54,397 bases of DNA, taken from positions 1-54,397 of the forward strand of contig NZ_JMTB01000036.1 of assembly GCF_000734965.1 (NCBI RefSeq), in the 5' to 3' direction. This stretch comes from Trabulsiella guamensis ATCC 49490. Its GTDB lineage: Bacteria > Pseudomonadota > Gammaproteobacteria > Enterobacterales > Enterobacteriaceae. This document shows, one piece after another, positions 27,764 through 40,654 of this stretch. Made by a program: the position numbers and the translations under genes. A model generated the notes under the pieces. That model had not been told where the DNA came from, searched no databases, and saw only the letters and a program-made list of their open reading frames with translations. Numbering within the stretch: position 1 is the stretch's first letter; every line of letters begins with the position of its first letter.

Positions 27764-27787
27764 AACGGCGCCCAGGGCGCCGTTTTT
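27764..27787. terminator. Strong terminator between ribA and acnA
   Basis: AACGGCGCC (27764-27772) pairs perfectly with GGCGCCGTT (27776-27784) around a three-base loop, and the plus strand continues in T. It ends ribA and, lying ten bases from the acnA stop, probably also ends acnA transcription from the other side. Confidence 0.85.
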
Positions 27788-27793
27788 GACAGG

Positions 27794-30469
<2,676 letters not shown>

Positions 30470-30601
30470 AGCTCCTCCTTAATGACAGATATGACGATAC
30501 CCTGATAATCCTCAGGGTCTGTTATTAAAGATAACACAAACATGTCGTAACGATTTGATAACAACCCAAAATGATAAATCAGAATATTTCTTTGCCGGCA
30601 G

Positions 30602-30631
30602 GAAAAACAAAACCCGGCGCCAGGGCCGGGT
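30602..30631 (-). terminator. Terminator between ymiC and acnA
   Basis: On the minus strand ACCCGGC (30631-30625) and GCCGGGT (30618-30612) form a GC-rich stem followed by TTTGTTTTT. It lies just after the ymiC stop, so the small-protein genes and acnA are separate transcription units. Confidence 0.8.
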
Positions 30632-30643
30632 CTTTGCGGAGGA

Positions 30644-30742
30644 TTAGTTGATCAGCATCCAGGCCATCTGGCCCCAGAACAGGACCGATAGCGTGAAAGC
30701 ACCGATCCACGACCAGTATTTCATCTCGCTATGTTGATTCAT
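30644..30742 (-). CDS. ymiC: YmiC, 32-residue single-span membrane protein
   Basis: A very short frame of 32 residues (MNQHSEMKYWSWIGAFTLSV, then LFWGQMAWMLIN). One membrane helix spans about residues 12-31. It matches the E. coli small protein YmiC, encoded upstream of acnA. The ribosome-binding site is weak (GTGGAA). The stop lies directly before a strong terminator, consistent with a real transcribed gene. Function unknown. Confidence 0.75.
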   Translation of the reverse strand: MNQHSEMKYWSWIGAFTLSVLFWGQMAWMLIN

Positions 30743-30875
30743 AATTCCACTACCATTTAAGTATTTATTCAACTGAACTGCCTTCTCAGGCAGAACGTAT
30801 ATTGCTGATGTGCATAATAATATGCGGATATTCAGGATAAATAGTCCTGATAATTAGATGGGTTTATTAAATAAC

Positions 30876-31007
30876 TTATTGTTTCTTAGATTCGTCTTCG
30901 GCAAATGCGTCAATAAATGACTGCTGTTGCGGCGTCAGTTTCCAGGACGGCGGAATCGTTGACCGAACCTTAGCGGACGCTTTCACTTTGTCATCAGATT
31001 TACACAT
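30876..31007 (-). CDS. Small protein (43 residues), possible YciX/YmiB counterpart
   Basis: The frame MCKSDDKVKASAKVRSTIPP, then SWKLTPQQQSFIDAFAEDES and KKQ, is on the same strand between ymiA and ymiC. It is charged and has no membrane span. The conserved-looking WKLTPQQQSFIDAFAED core resembles the small YciX-type proteins that follow ymiA in E. coli, but I am matching from memory and cannot align it. Good codon usage and position in the ymiA gene set support it. Function unknown. Confidence 0.6.
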   Translation of the reverse strand: MCKSDDKVKASAKVRSTIPPSWKLTPQQQSFIDAFAEDESKKQ

Positions 31008-31045
31008 TGGTTTTACTGACTGAAACTGACCAGAAACGACCATTC

Positions 31046-31174
31046 TTAACCCCAGAATTTCCAGATGAGCAATGCGACGACAATCCAGAACAGCGCTGAA
31101 CCCAGAAATACCGCTAGCCAGGCTTTGCGCTTGAGCGCCGGATCCCTTTGCGGCCCTTCGCTTCCTGATGGCAT
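31046..31174 (-). CDS. ymiA: YmiA, small single-span membrane protein
   Basis: A 42-residue protein with a basic N-terminal half (MPSGSEGPQRDPALKRKAW) and one C-terminal membrane helix (LAVFLGSALFWIVVALLIW). It matches E. coli YmiA except that the E. coli start codon aligns with AAG here. The ATG at 31174, four codons later, is therefore used, and it has AAGAGG six bases upstream. A longer frame to 31231 exists. It is the first of three small-protein genes upstream of acnA. Function unknown. Confidence 0.82.
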   Translation of the reverse strand: MPSGSEGPQRDPALKRKAWLAVFLGSALFWIVVALLIWKFWG

Positions 31175-31494
31175 CGCTAACCTCTTACAATCGACATCGC
31201 TTATCATTTTGGCACCAAACAATCGGTACAAGTAATCATCACTGAGATAAATCCTAATTAAAAATCAACCAAAAATCCAGTGAATTTACTCAATTCGACC
31301 ATGGAATAATTCATTCTTTTGACGGCAAATAAATAATTGACCCATAAAATTTGCGCTACGGATAAATAGTTTCTACTATTGTCGGGCTTTGGCGACACTT
31401 TAGTACTAGTAAAGTATTAGTGTGGAGGGGAAATTGATTAATACAGAAATGATAATGCGCGCAGTTATAATTTAGCTTTAGTGATCTAATTCAC
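31175..31494. other. AT-rich noncoding region between ymiA and cysB
   Basis: About 320 bases with no supportable gene on either strand. It must contain the ymiA promoter region (minus strand). A nested inverted repeat lies at 31395-31422: ACTTTA at 31397-31402 with TAAAGT at 31410-31415, inside ACACT/AGTGT. The ACTAGT core resembles an operator-like element. I could not assign a promoter or regulator. Confidence 0.5.
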
Positions 31495-31518
31495 GATATC
31501 CCCGCTTCCGGGGATATC
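31495..31518 (-). terminator. cysB terminator hairpin
   Basis: A perfect ten-base stem (GATATCCCCG at 31495-31504 with CGGGGATATC at 31509-31518) and four-base loop sit 16 bases after the cysB stop. There is no T-run on the minus strand, so it may be a stabilising 3' hairpin or a Rho-assisted end. Confidence 0.6.
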
Positions 31519-31534
31519 ATTATCACTCGCGGAA

Positions 31535-32578
<1,044 letters not shown>

Positions 32579-32647
32579 CTATAACCACTATATCATTTAT
32601 ACCGGATGTGTATAGACGGGAACAAAAAATAATAACAAGGTTATAAA

Positions 32648-32675
32648 AAAGGGCCACTGTGTGGCCCTTTTTGCG
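32648..32675. terminator. topA terminator (bidirectional form)
   Basis: AAAGGGCCAC (32648-32657) pairs perfectly with GTGGCCCTTT (32661-32670) around a three-base loop, with T-runs on both strands. It lies 24 bases after the topA stop and just upstream of the cysB promoter region, insulating cysB from topA. Confidence 0.88.
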
Positions 32676-32699
32676 GAAAGATGCGGGAAAATCTGAGAA

Positions 32700-35297
32700 T
32701 TATTTCTTCCCTTCCACCCACTTCCCGTCAACGAAGAAGGCAGACCAGCCAGTGGCTTTCCCCTCTTTTTCGGACGCAACATACTGCTGTTTGGTTTTGC
32801 GGCTGAAGCGCACCATTGTCTTGTTGCCTTCCGGATCCTGCTGCGGTGCGTCGGCAAGATAGCGCAGTTTTTCCGGCAGACGGTCACGGAAACGGAACAG
32901 CTCTTCCACCAGCGGCGCACGGGTTTCGCGTGATTTGGGGAAAGTGTTGGCCGCCAGGAACACGCCTGCTGCACCATCGCGAAGTACGAAGTAGGCATCA
33001 GACTTCTCGCACGGCAGTTCCGGCAACGGTACCGGATCTTCCTTCGGCGGCGCGACTTCGCCATTACGCAGGATTTTTCGCGTGTTCTTGCAGTCGTCGT
33101 TGGTGCAGGCCATGTACTTGCCGAAACGCCCCATTTTCAGGTGCATTTCAGAACCACACTTCTCACATTCAACGATCGGGCCGTCATAGCCCTTGATGCG
33201 GAACTCGCCCTCTTCAATCTCGTAACCGTCGCAGGTCGGGTTGTTACCGCAGACATGCAGCTTACGTTTTGGATCAATAAGATAGCTGTCCATCGCTGTG
33301 CCGCATTTTGGACAACGACGTTTCGCACGCAGCGCATTGGTTTCGGCATCATCGCCTTCCAGCACGTTAAGCACTTCGTTTTCCGGCACCAGGTTAATGG
33401 TGGTTTTGCAGCGCTCTTTCGGCGGCAACGCGTAACCGGAGCAGCCAAGGAACACGCCGGTACTGGCGGTACGGATCCCCATTTTACGGCCACAGGTCGG
33501 GCAGTCGATGCTGGTCAGCACCATCTGATTCGGCTGCATGCCGCCCTCTTCCGGATCTTTTTCCGCCATTTCAAGCTGACGGGTAAAGTCGCCGAAGAAG
33601 TTATTCAGTACCTGTTTCCACTCGGCTTTATGGTTCGCCACCTCATCAAGGTGATCTTCCATCTGTGCGGTGAAATCGTAGTTCATCAGATCACGGAAAT
33701 TATCTTCCAGACGGTCGGTGACGATCTCACCCATTTTTTCAGCATAGAAGCGACGGTTTTCCACCCGCACGTAACCGCGATCCTGAATGGTGGAGATGAT
33801 AGACGCATAAGTCGACGGACGGCCGATACCGCGTTTTTCCAGTTCACGCACCAGTGACGCTTCGCTGAAACGTGCCGGTGGTTTGGTGAAGTGTTGCGCA
33901 GGCACCAGATCAATCAGCGACAACGTATCGCCCTGATTTACCGCCGGCAGGGTACGATCTTCATCACCCTTACGCAATGCAGGCATCACTTTCGTCCAGC
34001 CGTCAAATCGCAGCGTACGACCACGCGCTTTCAGTTTGAACGCGCCCGCTTCGACGGTCAGGGTGGTGGAATCGTACTGCGCCGGCGTCATCTGACAGGC
34101 GACAAACTGGCGCCAGATCAGCTGATACAGTTTCTGCGCATCCGCTTCCATATCCTTCAGGCTTTCCGCTATGACGCTAACATCAGACGGACGAATCGCT
34201 TCGTGCGCTTCCTGGGAATTCTCTTTGCTGGCATACAGATTGGCACTGGCCGGCAGGTATTTCTTACCGAAATTGTCGCCGATATAACCACGAACCATGC
34301 TCAGCGCATCCTGACTCAGGTTGGTAGAGTCGGTACGCATGTAGGTAATATGGCCCGCCTCATACAGACGCTGCGCCATCATCATGGTTTTCTTGACGCC
34401 GAAACCCAGACGCGTGCTGGCAGCCTGTTGCAATGTGGAGGTGATGAACGGCGCACCCGGCTTGCTGCTGGTCGGCTTATCTTCACGTTCCACCACGCTG
34501 TAGCGCGCTTTTTCAAGCAGACTCACCGCCGCCATGGTTTCGTCACGGGTGACCGGACGGAACGGTTTATCGTTCTGGTGAGTCACTTCCAGCGACAACG
34601 CGTCGCCCGCAGGCGTGGTTGTGTTCGCGCCGACTTCCCAGAACTCTTCCGGAACGAAGGCTTTAATTTCACGCTCGCGCTCCACCACCAGACGCACGGC
34701 CACAGACTGGACGCGCCCGGCGGATAAACCACGGGCAATTTTCTTCCACAGCAGTGGAGAGACCATGTAACCCACAACGCGGTCCATAAAACGACGCGCC
34801 TGCTGAGCGTTCACACGGTCAATATTGAGTTCACCAGGCTGTTCGAACGCCTGACGAATCGCGTTTTTGGTGATTTCGTTAAACACCACGCGGCTGTAAC
34901 GTTTGTCATCTCCGCCGATCACTTCCCGCAGGTGCCAGGCAATGGCTTCCCCTTCGCGGTCAAGGTCGGTTGCGAGATAGATGTGGTCGGCTTTTTCCGC
35001 CAGTTGTTTGAGCTCCGAAACTACCTTTTCTTTGCCCGGCAGCACTTCGTATTGTGCTTTCCAGTCATGCCATGGGTCGACGCCCATACGGTTGACGAGA
35101 GCACCACGTTCATCCTTCTTCGGCTTCTTAGCCGTTTTGGTGGAGGTAGAGTCGGCGCTCTTTTTGGAGGCTGAGCCACTTGTCGGCAAATCGCGGATAT
35201 GACCGACGCTGGATTTCACCACGTAGTCATTACCCAGATACTTATTGATCGTTTTGGCTTTTGCCGGGGACTCAACGATAACGAGAGCTTTACCCAT
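32700..35297 (-). CDS. topA: TopA, DNA topoisomerase I
   Basis: An 865-residue type IA topoisomerase, the E. coli length, starting [22 protein letters not shown] (Toprim domain). The metal site is [16 protein letters not shown] and the catalytic Tyr is in [13 protein letters not shown] near residue 319. C-terminal zinc ribbons (CPTCGRK, CPKCGTA, CEKCGSE) and further ribbon-like repeats follow. It relaxes negative supercoils. The frame extends to 35378, but the ATG at 35297 is the conserved start. Confidence 0.98.
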   Translation of the reverse strand: MGKALVIVESPAKAKTINKYLGNDYVVKSSVGHIRDLPTSGSASKKSADSTSTKTAKKPKKDERGALVNRMGVDPWHDWKAQYEVLPGKEKVVSELKQLAEKADHIYLATDLDREGEAIAWHLREVIGGDDKRYSRVVFNEITKNAIRQAFEQPGELNIDRVNAQQARRFMDRVVGYMVSPLLWKKIARGLSAGRVQSVAVRLVVEREREIKAFVPEEFWEVGANTTTPAGDALSLEVTHQNDKPFRPVTRDETMAAVSLLEKARYSVVEREDKPTSSKPGAPFITSTLQQAASTRLGFGVKKTMMMAQRLYEAGHITYMRTDSTNLSQDALSMVRGYIGDNFGKKYLPASANLYASKENSQEAHEAIRPSDVSVIAESLKDMEADAQKLYQLIWRQFVACQMTPAQYDSTTLTVEAGAFKLKARGRTLRFDGWTKVMPALRKGDEDRTLPAVNQGDTLSLIDLVPAQHFTKPPARFSEASLVRELEKRGIGRPSTYASIISTIQDRGYVRVENRRFYAEKMGEIVTDRLEDNFRDLMNYDFTAQMEDHLDEVANHKAEWKQVLNNFFGDFTRQLEMAEKDPEEGGMQPNQMVLTSIDCPTCGRKMGIRTASTGVFLGCSGYALPPKERCKTTINLVPENEVLNVLEGDDAETNALRAKRRCPKCGTAMDSYLIDPKRKLHVCGNNPTCDGYEIEEGEFRIKGYDGPIVECEKCGSEMHLKMGRFGKYMACTNDDCKNTRKILRNGEVAPPKEDPVPLPELPCEKSDAYFVLRDGAAGVFLAANTFPKSRETRAPLVEELFRFRDRLPEKLRYLADAPQQDPEGNKTMVRFSRKTKQQYVASEKEGKATGWSAFFVDGKWVEGKK

Positions 35298-35682
35298 ATT
35301 CACCTTTACCTGATTGAATGCATCGCACACAGATTCACCTTCCACTGGCGACGAGCCCTGATATTGCGGCGACGTCAATGGATATCAACCCCTTATCTGA
35401 ACTGAACCCGGAATGCCGGCGCCAGATGGCTGAGTTTACTGACGTTTTCCCGTCAGGTGGTATAGCACGAAGAATTTTCGGTCGATTGTCAAGCAAATCT
35501 GATACCAGATTGCTGAAAGCGTGACACTCTACCTGATAAAATTCGTTACGCAACTTTATTAGCATGCAAACGCGGATCCTGCCAGCGGTGTAACTTATTC
35601 CATTTCCCTGGAAAAACAAGGGGAAATTTGCCGATAATCCGCTTGCAGCGTAGACTAACGCCAGTGATTTAAGGAGTAATAA
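35298..35682. other. topA-yciN divergent intergenic region
   Basis: About 385 bases separate the topA and yciN starts. In E. coli this region holds several topA promoters, including heat-shock and stationary-phase ones, so the long leader is expected. Short frames on both strands show no homology. An inverted repeat CTGACG/CGTCAG occurs near 35438-35457. I could not assign individual promoters. Confidence 0.5.
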
Positions 35683-35934
35683 ATGCAAGGTACAACCCAA
35701 CCCATCGACAAACAGACCTTACTGGCTGAGGCGAACCGCCTCATTCGCGAGCATGACGATACCATGAAGGGCATCGAAGCGACTGATGTCAGCCAGCGTA
35801 ACGGCGTGCTGGTTTTCAGCGGCGAGTATTATCTTGATGAGCAGGGATTACCCACCCCAAAAAGCACTGCGGTATTCAACATGTTTAAATACCTGGCGCA
35901 TGAACTCTCAGAGAAATACCATCTGATCGATTAA
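35683..35934 (+). CDS. yciN: YciN, conserved small protein
   Basis: An 83-residue soluble acidic protein matching E. coli Yci[37 protein letters not shown] and the C-terminal [21 protein letters not shown] lies seven bases before the ATG. It is transcribed alone and followed at once by a strong terminator. Function is unknown; a role in stress survival has been suggested for relatives. Confidence 0.93.
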   Translation: MQGTTQPIDKQTLLAEANRLIREHDDTMKGIEATDVSQRNGVLVFSGEYYLDEQGLPTPKSTAVFNMFKYLAHELSEKYHLID

Positions 35935-35937
35935 ACA

Positions 35938-35971
35938 AAAACGCGAGGCCGAGCCTCGCGTTTTCGTTTTT
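35938..35971. terminator. Bidirectional terminator between yciN and sohB
   Basis: AAAACGCGAGGC (35938-35949) pairs perfectly with GCCTCGCGTTTT (35953-35964) around a three-base loop, followed by CGTTTTT on the plus strand and a T-rich tract on the minus strand. It lies between convergent genes and should end both. Confidence 0.88.
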
Positions 35972-37016
35972 ACAGCATCGGTTTCTGACCGCGCTGCCAC
36001 CAGCGCAGCAACAACCTGTCGGCGCTTTCCGCTACGCTGCCCGTCAGGCGATCCATCAACCGCTTGCGTTGCAGGTAGCGGACGCTAATCACCTCGCGGC
36101 CATCCATCAGACGCAGCAGCAGATCATCGCTGGTGCCGACTTCGTCGACCAGCCCCTTCTCCTGCGCCTGAACGCCATACCAGTGCTCGCCGGTCGCCAC
36201 GTTGTCGATATCCAGTTCCGGACGCATACGCTGCACGAACGACTTAAACAAATGATGAGTTTCGTTCAGATCTTCGCGAAACTTCTGTCGTCCTTCTTCG
36301 GTATTTTCACCGAGTAGCGTCAGCGTACGTTTGTACTGACCCGCGGTGTGCAATTCTACGTCGATATCTTTGTTTTTCAGAAAACGGTTAAAGTTGGGGA
36401 TCTGCGCTACTACGCCAATCGAGCCAATGATAGAGAACGGCGCGGCGACGATTTTGTTCGCTACACAGGCCATCATATAGCCACCGCTGGCAGCGACTTT
36501 GTCCACCGCCACTGTCAGAGGAATAGCTTTCTCGCGCAGACGCTGCAACTGGGACGCCGCAAGCCCGTAGCCGTGCACCACGCCACCGGGGCTTTCGAGA
36601 CGCAACACCACTTCATCCTGTGGTTTTGCGACCGCCAGCACGGCGGTTATCTCTTCGCGCAGACTGCCGACTTCATGGGCATCCATACTGCCTTTGAAAT
36701 CGAGCACCCAGACGCGCGGTTTCCCGGCCTCTTTCAGGTCGCCCTGCTTCGCTTTGGCCTTTGCGGCTTTGGCTTCCTGCTTGCGTTTCTTCTTCTGCGC
36801 TTTATGCCAGAGCTTCTGCTGCGTGTTGTCGAGCATCGCGACTGACATATCTTCCTGCATCTCCTGATACTGCTCGCTCAGGTTGGTAACCCGCAATTCG
36901 CCCCGCTGTCGTTTCCGTTGAGTCAGGTTAACGATGATGGTTGCAACGACGGCAATCGCCACCACGACGGTGACAATCTTTGCTAAAAACAACCCGTATT
37001 GAGAAAGTAATTCCAC
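35970..37016 (-). CDS. sohB: SohB, inner-membrane-anchored S49 peptidase
   Basis: A 348-residue S49 (signal-peptide-peptidase-like) protease. An N-terminal membrane helix (residues about 4-30) is followed by a Lys/Ala-rich basic helix (KKKRKQEAKAAKAKAK) and the protease domain. The nucleophile Ser is in DKVAASGGYMMACVANK, and the general-base Lys is in TAGQYKRTLTLLGENTEEGR. GTG at 37016 is chosen because it aligns with the E. coli start (MELLSEYG) and has AAGG upstream; the frame opens 30 bases earlier. Multicopy SohB suppresses degP loss in E. coli. Confidence 0.92.
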   Translation of the reverse strand: MELLSQYGLFLAKIVTVVVAIAVVATIIVNLTQRKRQRGELRVTNLSEQYQEMQEDMSVAMLDNTQQKLWHKAQKKKRKQEAKAAKAKAKQGDLKEAGKPRVWVLDFKGSMDAHEVGSLREEITAVLAVAKPQDEVVLRLESPGGVVHGYGLAASQLQRLREKAIPLTVAVDKVAASGGYMMACVANKIVAAPFSIIGSIGVVAQIPNFNRFLKNKDIDVELHTAGQYKRTLTLLGENTEEGRQKFREDLNETHHLFKSFVQRMRPELDIDNVATGEHWYGVQAQEKGLVDEVGTSDDLLLRLMDGREVISVRYLQRKRLMDRLTGSVAESADRLLLRWWQRGQKPML

Positions 37017-37272
37017 TCTTCCACCTTGGTTAAGTTCACCCAACATACGCGCTCAGTTTACATCACAGCCCGGGCAGCGTCTCTGGCGTTATTCTACGCT
37101 GCGAGCCGCCTTCCCGTTTTTTTCCTGAACAATGAAAGCGTTGCAAAATGTTAACAGTATGGCGGACTTTCCGCCTGGCTGATTGTAATGAGGCGCTATT
37201 TAGGGCATAAAGCCGAAAAGTCAGATCAAATGAACAAGGTCTGGTCCGAAAGTGACCAGTCAAGGAGTCACC

Positions 37273-38031
37273 GTGCATTACCAACCACAGCGCGATTTGC
37301 TGCAAAATCATATTATTCTGGTCACCGGCGCCAGCGACGGTATTGGTCGCGAAGCTGCGATAACCTACGCCCGTCACGGTGCGTCCGTGATCCTGCTCGG
37401 GCGAAACGAAGACAAGCTCCGTGCCGTTGCTCAACAGTTCGACACCGAAGGGCTTCTTCCCGCTACCTGGTTCACTCTCGATTTGCTGACCTGCACACCG
37501 GAAGAGTGCCAGCAGCTAGCGCAGAAAATCGCTATTCATTCGCCGCGTCTGGACGGCGTTCTGCATAATGCGGGCTTACTGGGCGATGTCGCCCCGATGG
37601 CAGAACAGCGTCCCGACGTCTGGCAGCAGGTGATGCAGGTCAACGTGAACGCCACCTTTATGCTGACACAGGCGTTGCTTCCTTTATTACTCAAATCCGA
37701 TGCCGGATCGCTGGTGTTCACATCATCGAGCGTCGGGCGTGAAGGTCGCGCCAACTGGGGCGCCTATGCCGCCTCGAAATTCGCCACCGAAGGCATGATG
37801 CAGGTGCTGGCGGAAGAGTACCAGGGTCGACTGCGCGTGAACTGTATCAACCCGGGCGGCACCCGAACCGGTATGCGTGCCAGCGCGTTCCCGACAGAAG
37901 ATCCGTTAAAACTGAAAACCCCGGCGGACATTATGCCGGTTTACCTGTGGCTGATGGGCGACGACAGTCGCCGCAAAACCGGAATGACGTTTGACGCCCA
38001 GCCAGGCCGTAAACCGGGGATCGCACAATGA
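37273..38031 (+). CDS. yciK: YciK, short-chain dehydrogenase/reductase
   Basis: A 252-residue classical SDR, the E. coli length. It has the cofactor motif TGASDGIGREAA near residues 19-30, HNAGLLGD (NAG motif) near 99, the catalytic Ser in FTSSSVG, and the YAASK motif (Tyr and Lys) near 164-168. The start is the GTG at 37273 with AAGGAG five bases before it, aligning with the E. coli N-terminus (MHYQPK). The substrate is unknown. It overlaps btuR by four bases, a conserved pairing. Confidence 0.92.
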   Translation: MHYQPQRDLLQNHIILVTGASDGIGREAAITYARHGASVILLGRNEDKLRAVAQQFDTEGLLPATWFTLDLLTCTPEECQQLAQKIAIHSPRLDGVLHNAGLLGDVAPMAEQRPDVWQQVMQVNVNATFMLTQALLPLLLKSDAGSLVFTSSSVGREGRANWGAYAASKFATEGMMQVLAEEYQGRLRVNCINPGGTRTGMRASAFPTEDPLKLKTPADIMPVYLWLMGDDSRRKTGMTFDAQPGRKPGIAQ

Positions 38032-38618
38032 GTGAAGAACGTTATCGTGAGCGTCAGCAGCGGGTCAAAGAGAAGGTCGATGCCCGCGTAGCCGCAGCGC
38101 AGGACGAACGTGGCGTTTTGATGGTGTTTACCGGCAACGGTAAAGGTAAAACGACCGCGGCGTTTGGTACCGCCACACGCGCCGTCGGGCACGGCAAAAA
38201 AGTCGGTGTGGTGCAGTTTATTAAAGGCAACTGGCCGAACGGCGAGCGCAATTTACTTGAGCCGCACGGCGTCGAGTTTCAGGTGATGGCGACCGGGTTT
38301 ACCTGGGACACACAAAACCGGGAAAGCGATACCGCGGCTTGTCTCGACGTGTGGCAGCATGGCAAACGCATGCTTGCCGACCCGACCCTCGACCTGGTGG
38401 TGCTTGATGAGCTCACCTATATGGTGGCGTATGACTATCTGCCACTGGAAGAGGTGCTGACAGCGCTGAAAAACCGCCCGACGCAGCAATCAGTGATCAT
38501 CACCGGTCGTGGTTGTCACCGTGAGATTACGGAACTGGCAGACACCGTCAGCGAGCTTCGTCCGGTAAAACATGCGTTTGATGCAGGCGTCAAAGCGCAG
38601 CCGGGCATAGATTACTAG
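38028..38618 (+). CDS. btuR: BtuR (CobA), cob(I)alamin adenosyltransferase
   Basis: A 196-residue ATP:corrinoid adenosyltransferase of the CobA type (E. coli 196). The P-loop GNGKGKTTAAFGTATR is near residues 36-51, followed by the conserved VQFIKGNWPNGE and LVVLDELTYM. It adds the adenosyl group to cobalamin and cobinamide. The start is embedded in the yciK end (ATGA), so translation is coupled. Followed directly by a strong terminator. Confidence 0.97.
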   Translation: MSEERYRERQQRVKEKVDARVAAAQDERGVLMVFTGNGKGKTTAAFGTATRAVGHGKKVGVVQFIKGNWPNGERNLLEPHGVEFQVMATGFTWDTQNRESDTAACLDVWQHGKRMLADPTLDLVVLDELTYMVAYDYLPLEEVLTALKNRPTQQSVIITGRGCHREITELADTVSELRPVKHAFDAGVKAQPGIDY

Positions 38619-38625
38619 TGCCCTG

Positions 38626-38652
38626 CGGCTGGCCTCAGCGCCAGCCGTTTTT
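38626..38652. terminator. Terminator between btuR and yciQ
   Basis: CGGCTGGC (38626-38633) pairs perfectly with GCCAGCCG (38640-38647) around a six-base loop and is followed by TTTTT on the plus strand. It lies eight bases after the btuR stop and touches the end of convergent yciQ, so it may serve both. Confidence 0.85.
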
Positions 38653-40654
38653 ACCAGCCGCCGCCTCCGCCGCCACCCGAACCGCCCCCTGACGACCCTC
38701 TGCCCGATGAACCCGAACCGCTGGATCGCGATCCAGACCTGCCACGACCCGCGCTGGGTTTTGCCATCGCCGATGAGCGACATGAATCACTGAAGGAGCG
38801 CACATGGTGCCAGTCCGTGTTGCTAAAGATCTCCGACATGCTGCCGCTATCCACCAGATAATCCGAAAACGCATTGGCCCAGGTTTCTCCGACGCCCAGC
38901 GCCAGCGCATAAGGCAGCATGCGCTCGAAATGTGTCACCCGCTGCTCCGGCGGATAGAGCGTTTCATAACGATGCGTTTCAGCGGTACTCAGATAACGCT
39001 TTAGCCCTTCCGCCATCGCCAGCGCCTCCAGCCCTTGCTGTGTGTATTTCGGCACCGTTATCCCGAACACCAGCAGGATCGCCATCCCCGCCAGTAATGC
39101 GCCGATATACCCCGCAGGCAGTTGCCCCAGCGACATCGACGTAGTCCAGCTCAGCACAGCGATAACGTTTGGTATCGAGACAGCCAGCAGAATAAGCGGC
39201 GCACAGCCCCAGCGCACGACACCCCGGCTTGATGCTCGCAGAACAGTAAACGCGATAAACGCAAAAATCGCGGTAAAAAGAAGGAAGGCCAGCGCCAGTA
39301 GCGTCAACACGCCCACCCCGCCATTGATAAAAACGGCACACAGCAACGGGACAGCCAGCAGGAGAAGAATGCCGACCCAGAATGCTTTTCTCCAGCCCAG
39401 AAACAGCGCGCTCTTTTGGGCGCTGTAACGTTGTTCCACCAGCCTGAGCGCTTTCTGCATCACTGGCTGATGCGCCTGATTGAGGTTGATGCTTCTCTTT
39501 GCATCGGGAAACAGCGTTTTCAGCAGTTGCTGATCATCCGGGGTGATATCCACCGTCCGGCCCTCAGTCTGTCGTGACAGCCACTGTTCTTCTTTCGGTG
39601 ATGAGGACCAGAACCCCTGCTTGCCCACTTTCGGCGTTTTCAGCGTCAGGGAGAGCGCCCGCCGGGCCACCAGATCCAGCAGGTCGCTGCTGAATACGAC
39701 GTTATCAAAACGGCGCTGGCTGACGTAGCGAATGAAACCCGGTGTAATACCTTCCGGAATATCGTACAACGGGATCACCGGCGGCTTTTTCAACCCGGCG
39801 CGGACAAATTTTCGCCAGCACCAGACCGGGAACCAGACGAGCATCGCCAGTACCGGCATCCACAATACCAGTGATTTTTCGTTCGGCAGCAGCGCATAAA
39901 TCCACGGATTGACCGCATTCGGGTCGGGGGCATTTGCCAGAATCCCGCGCGGCCAGGTATAGACCACCGTCAGTCCCTGTTGCGCACTCAGCGATGCCAC
40001 CGTGCTGACGCTGCCGTCCGCCAGAATTTCGGCCTGCGCGTCGCGTTCGCCCTGATAACCGGTATAGACATCGATGCTGCGCAGACGCTGGTCATAGCCT
40101 TCGCTGTTCAGATGGGCCGCTGAGTCTGGCAACGTTAGCTGAAAACTGGCGCTGTCGATGTCGTACGGCCAGCCGTTGCCCGTCACGTTCCAGTAAAGTT
40201 CATCCCAGTCCGGGAAGCGGCTGAAATGGTTGGAGACCCGATAGTAAATGACGTACGTATGCTCGCCGGTGTCCACCGTGCGGAAGGCATCTCCGATGCG
40301 CAGTTCCAGCATGTCGCCGGTGCGCGCTTCGCTGTACGGCTCAGGGCTACCGTCGCGCAGCACCCGTTCCACCTGATACCCGACGCGGAAAATTTTGCCG
40401 TCCTGACGATTCCAGGTCAGTGGCAGCGTGCGGAAAATACCGTGGTTGATCTCGTCACCAGTGGCATAGACCGTAATCGACTCGGTCACCGCCATGCTGC
40501 CATCGTTACTGAAGCTGGCCTGCACGTCGAAGGCGAGAATATGCTCATAATCAGACGCCGCGAAGGAAAACGGTGACCAGAAACAGATCCATCCCCAGAA
40601 CAACAGTCCGCGCACGCTTTTACGACTAAACGTCCATCCGTGGAACAGCAGCAT
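38651..40654 (-). CDS. yciQ: YciQ, DUF2207 membrane protein
   Basis: A 667-residue protein with a signal peptide (about residues 17-38, LLFWGWICFWSPFSFAA), a large extracytoplasmic DUF2207 domain (about 40-240), a membrane span (SLVLWMPVLAMLVWFPVWCW), a cytoplasmic segment, several C-terminal spans (about 430-540) and an extreme Ser/Gly tail ending GGGGGGGW. The ATG at 40654 has GGAGGAG seven bases before it, so it is preferred over the frame start at 40699. It overlaps lemA by 29 bases. Function unknown; its pairing with LemA-type proteins is widespread. Confidence 0.85.
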   Translation of the reverse strand: MLLFHGWTFSRKSVRGLLFWGWICFWSPFSFAASDYEHILAFDVQASFSNDGSMAVTESITVYATGDEINHGIFRTLPLTWNRQDGKIFRVGYQVERVLRDGSPEPYSEARTGDMLELRIGDAFRTVDTGEHTYVIYYRVSNHFSRFPDWDELYWNVTGNGWPYDIDSASFQLTLPDSAAHLNSEGYDQRLRSIDVYTGYQGERDAQAEILADGSVSTVASLSAQQGLTVVYTWPRGILANAPDPNAVNPWIYALLPNEKSLVLWMPVLAMLVWFPVWCWRKFVRAGLKKPPVIPLYDIPEGITPGFIRYVSQRRFDNVVFSSDLLDLVARRALSLTLKTPKVGKQGFWSSSPKEEQWLSRQTEGRTVDITPDDQQLLKTLFPDAKRSINLNQAHQPVMQKALRLVEQRYSAQKSALFLGWRKAFWVGILLLLAVPLLCAVFINGGVGVLTLLALAFLLFTAIFAFIAFTVLRASSRGVVRWGCAPLILLAVSIPNVIAVLSWTTSMSLGQLPAGYIGALLAGMAILLVFGITVPKYTQQGLEALAMAEGLKRYLSTAETHRYETLYPPEQRVTHFERMLPYALALGVGETWANAFSDYLVDSGSMSEIFSNTDWHHVRSFSDSCRSSAMAKPSAGRGRSGSRSSGSGSSGRGSSGGGSGGGGGGGW

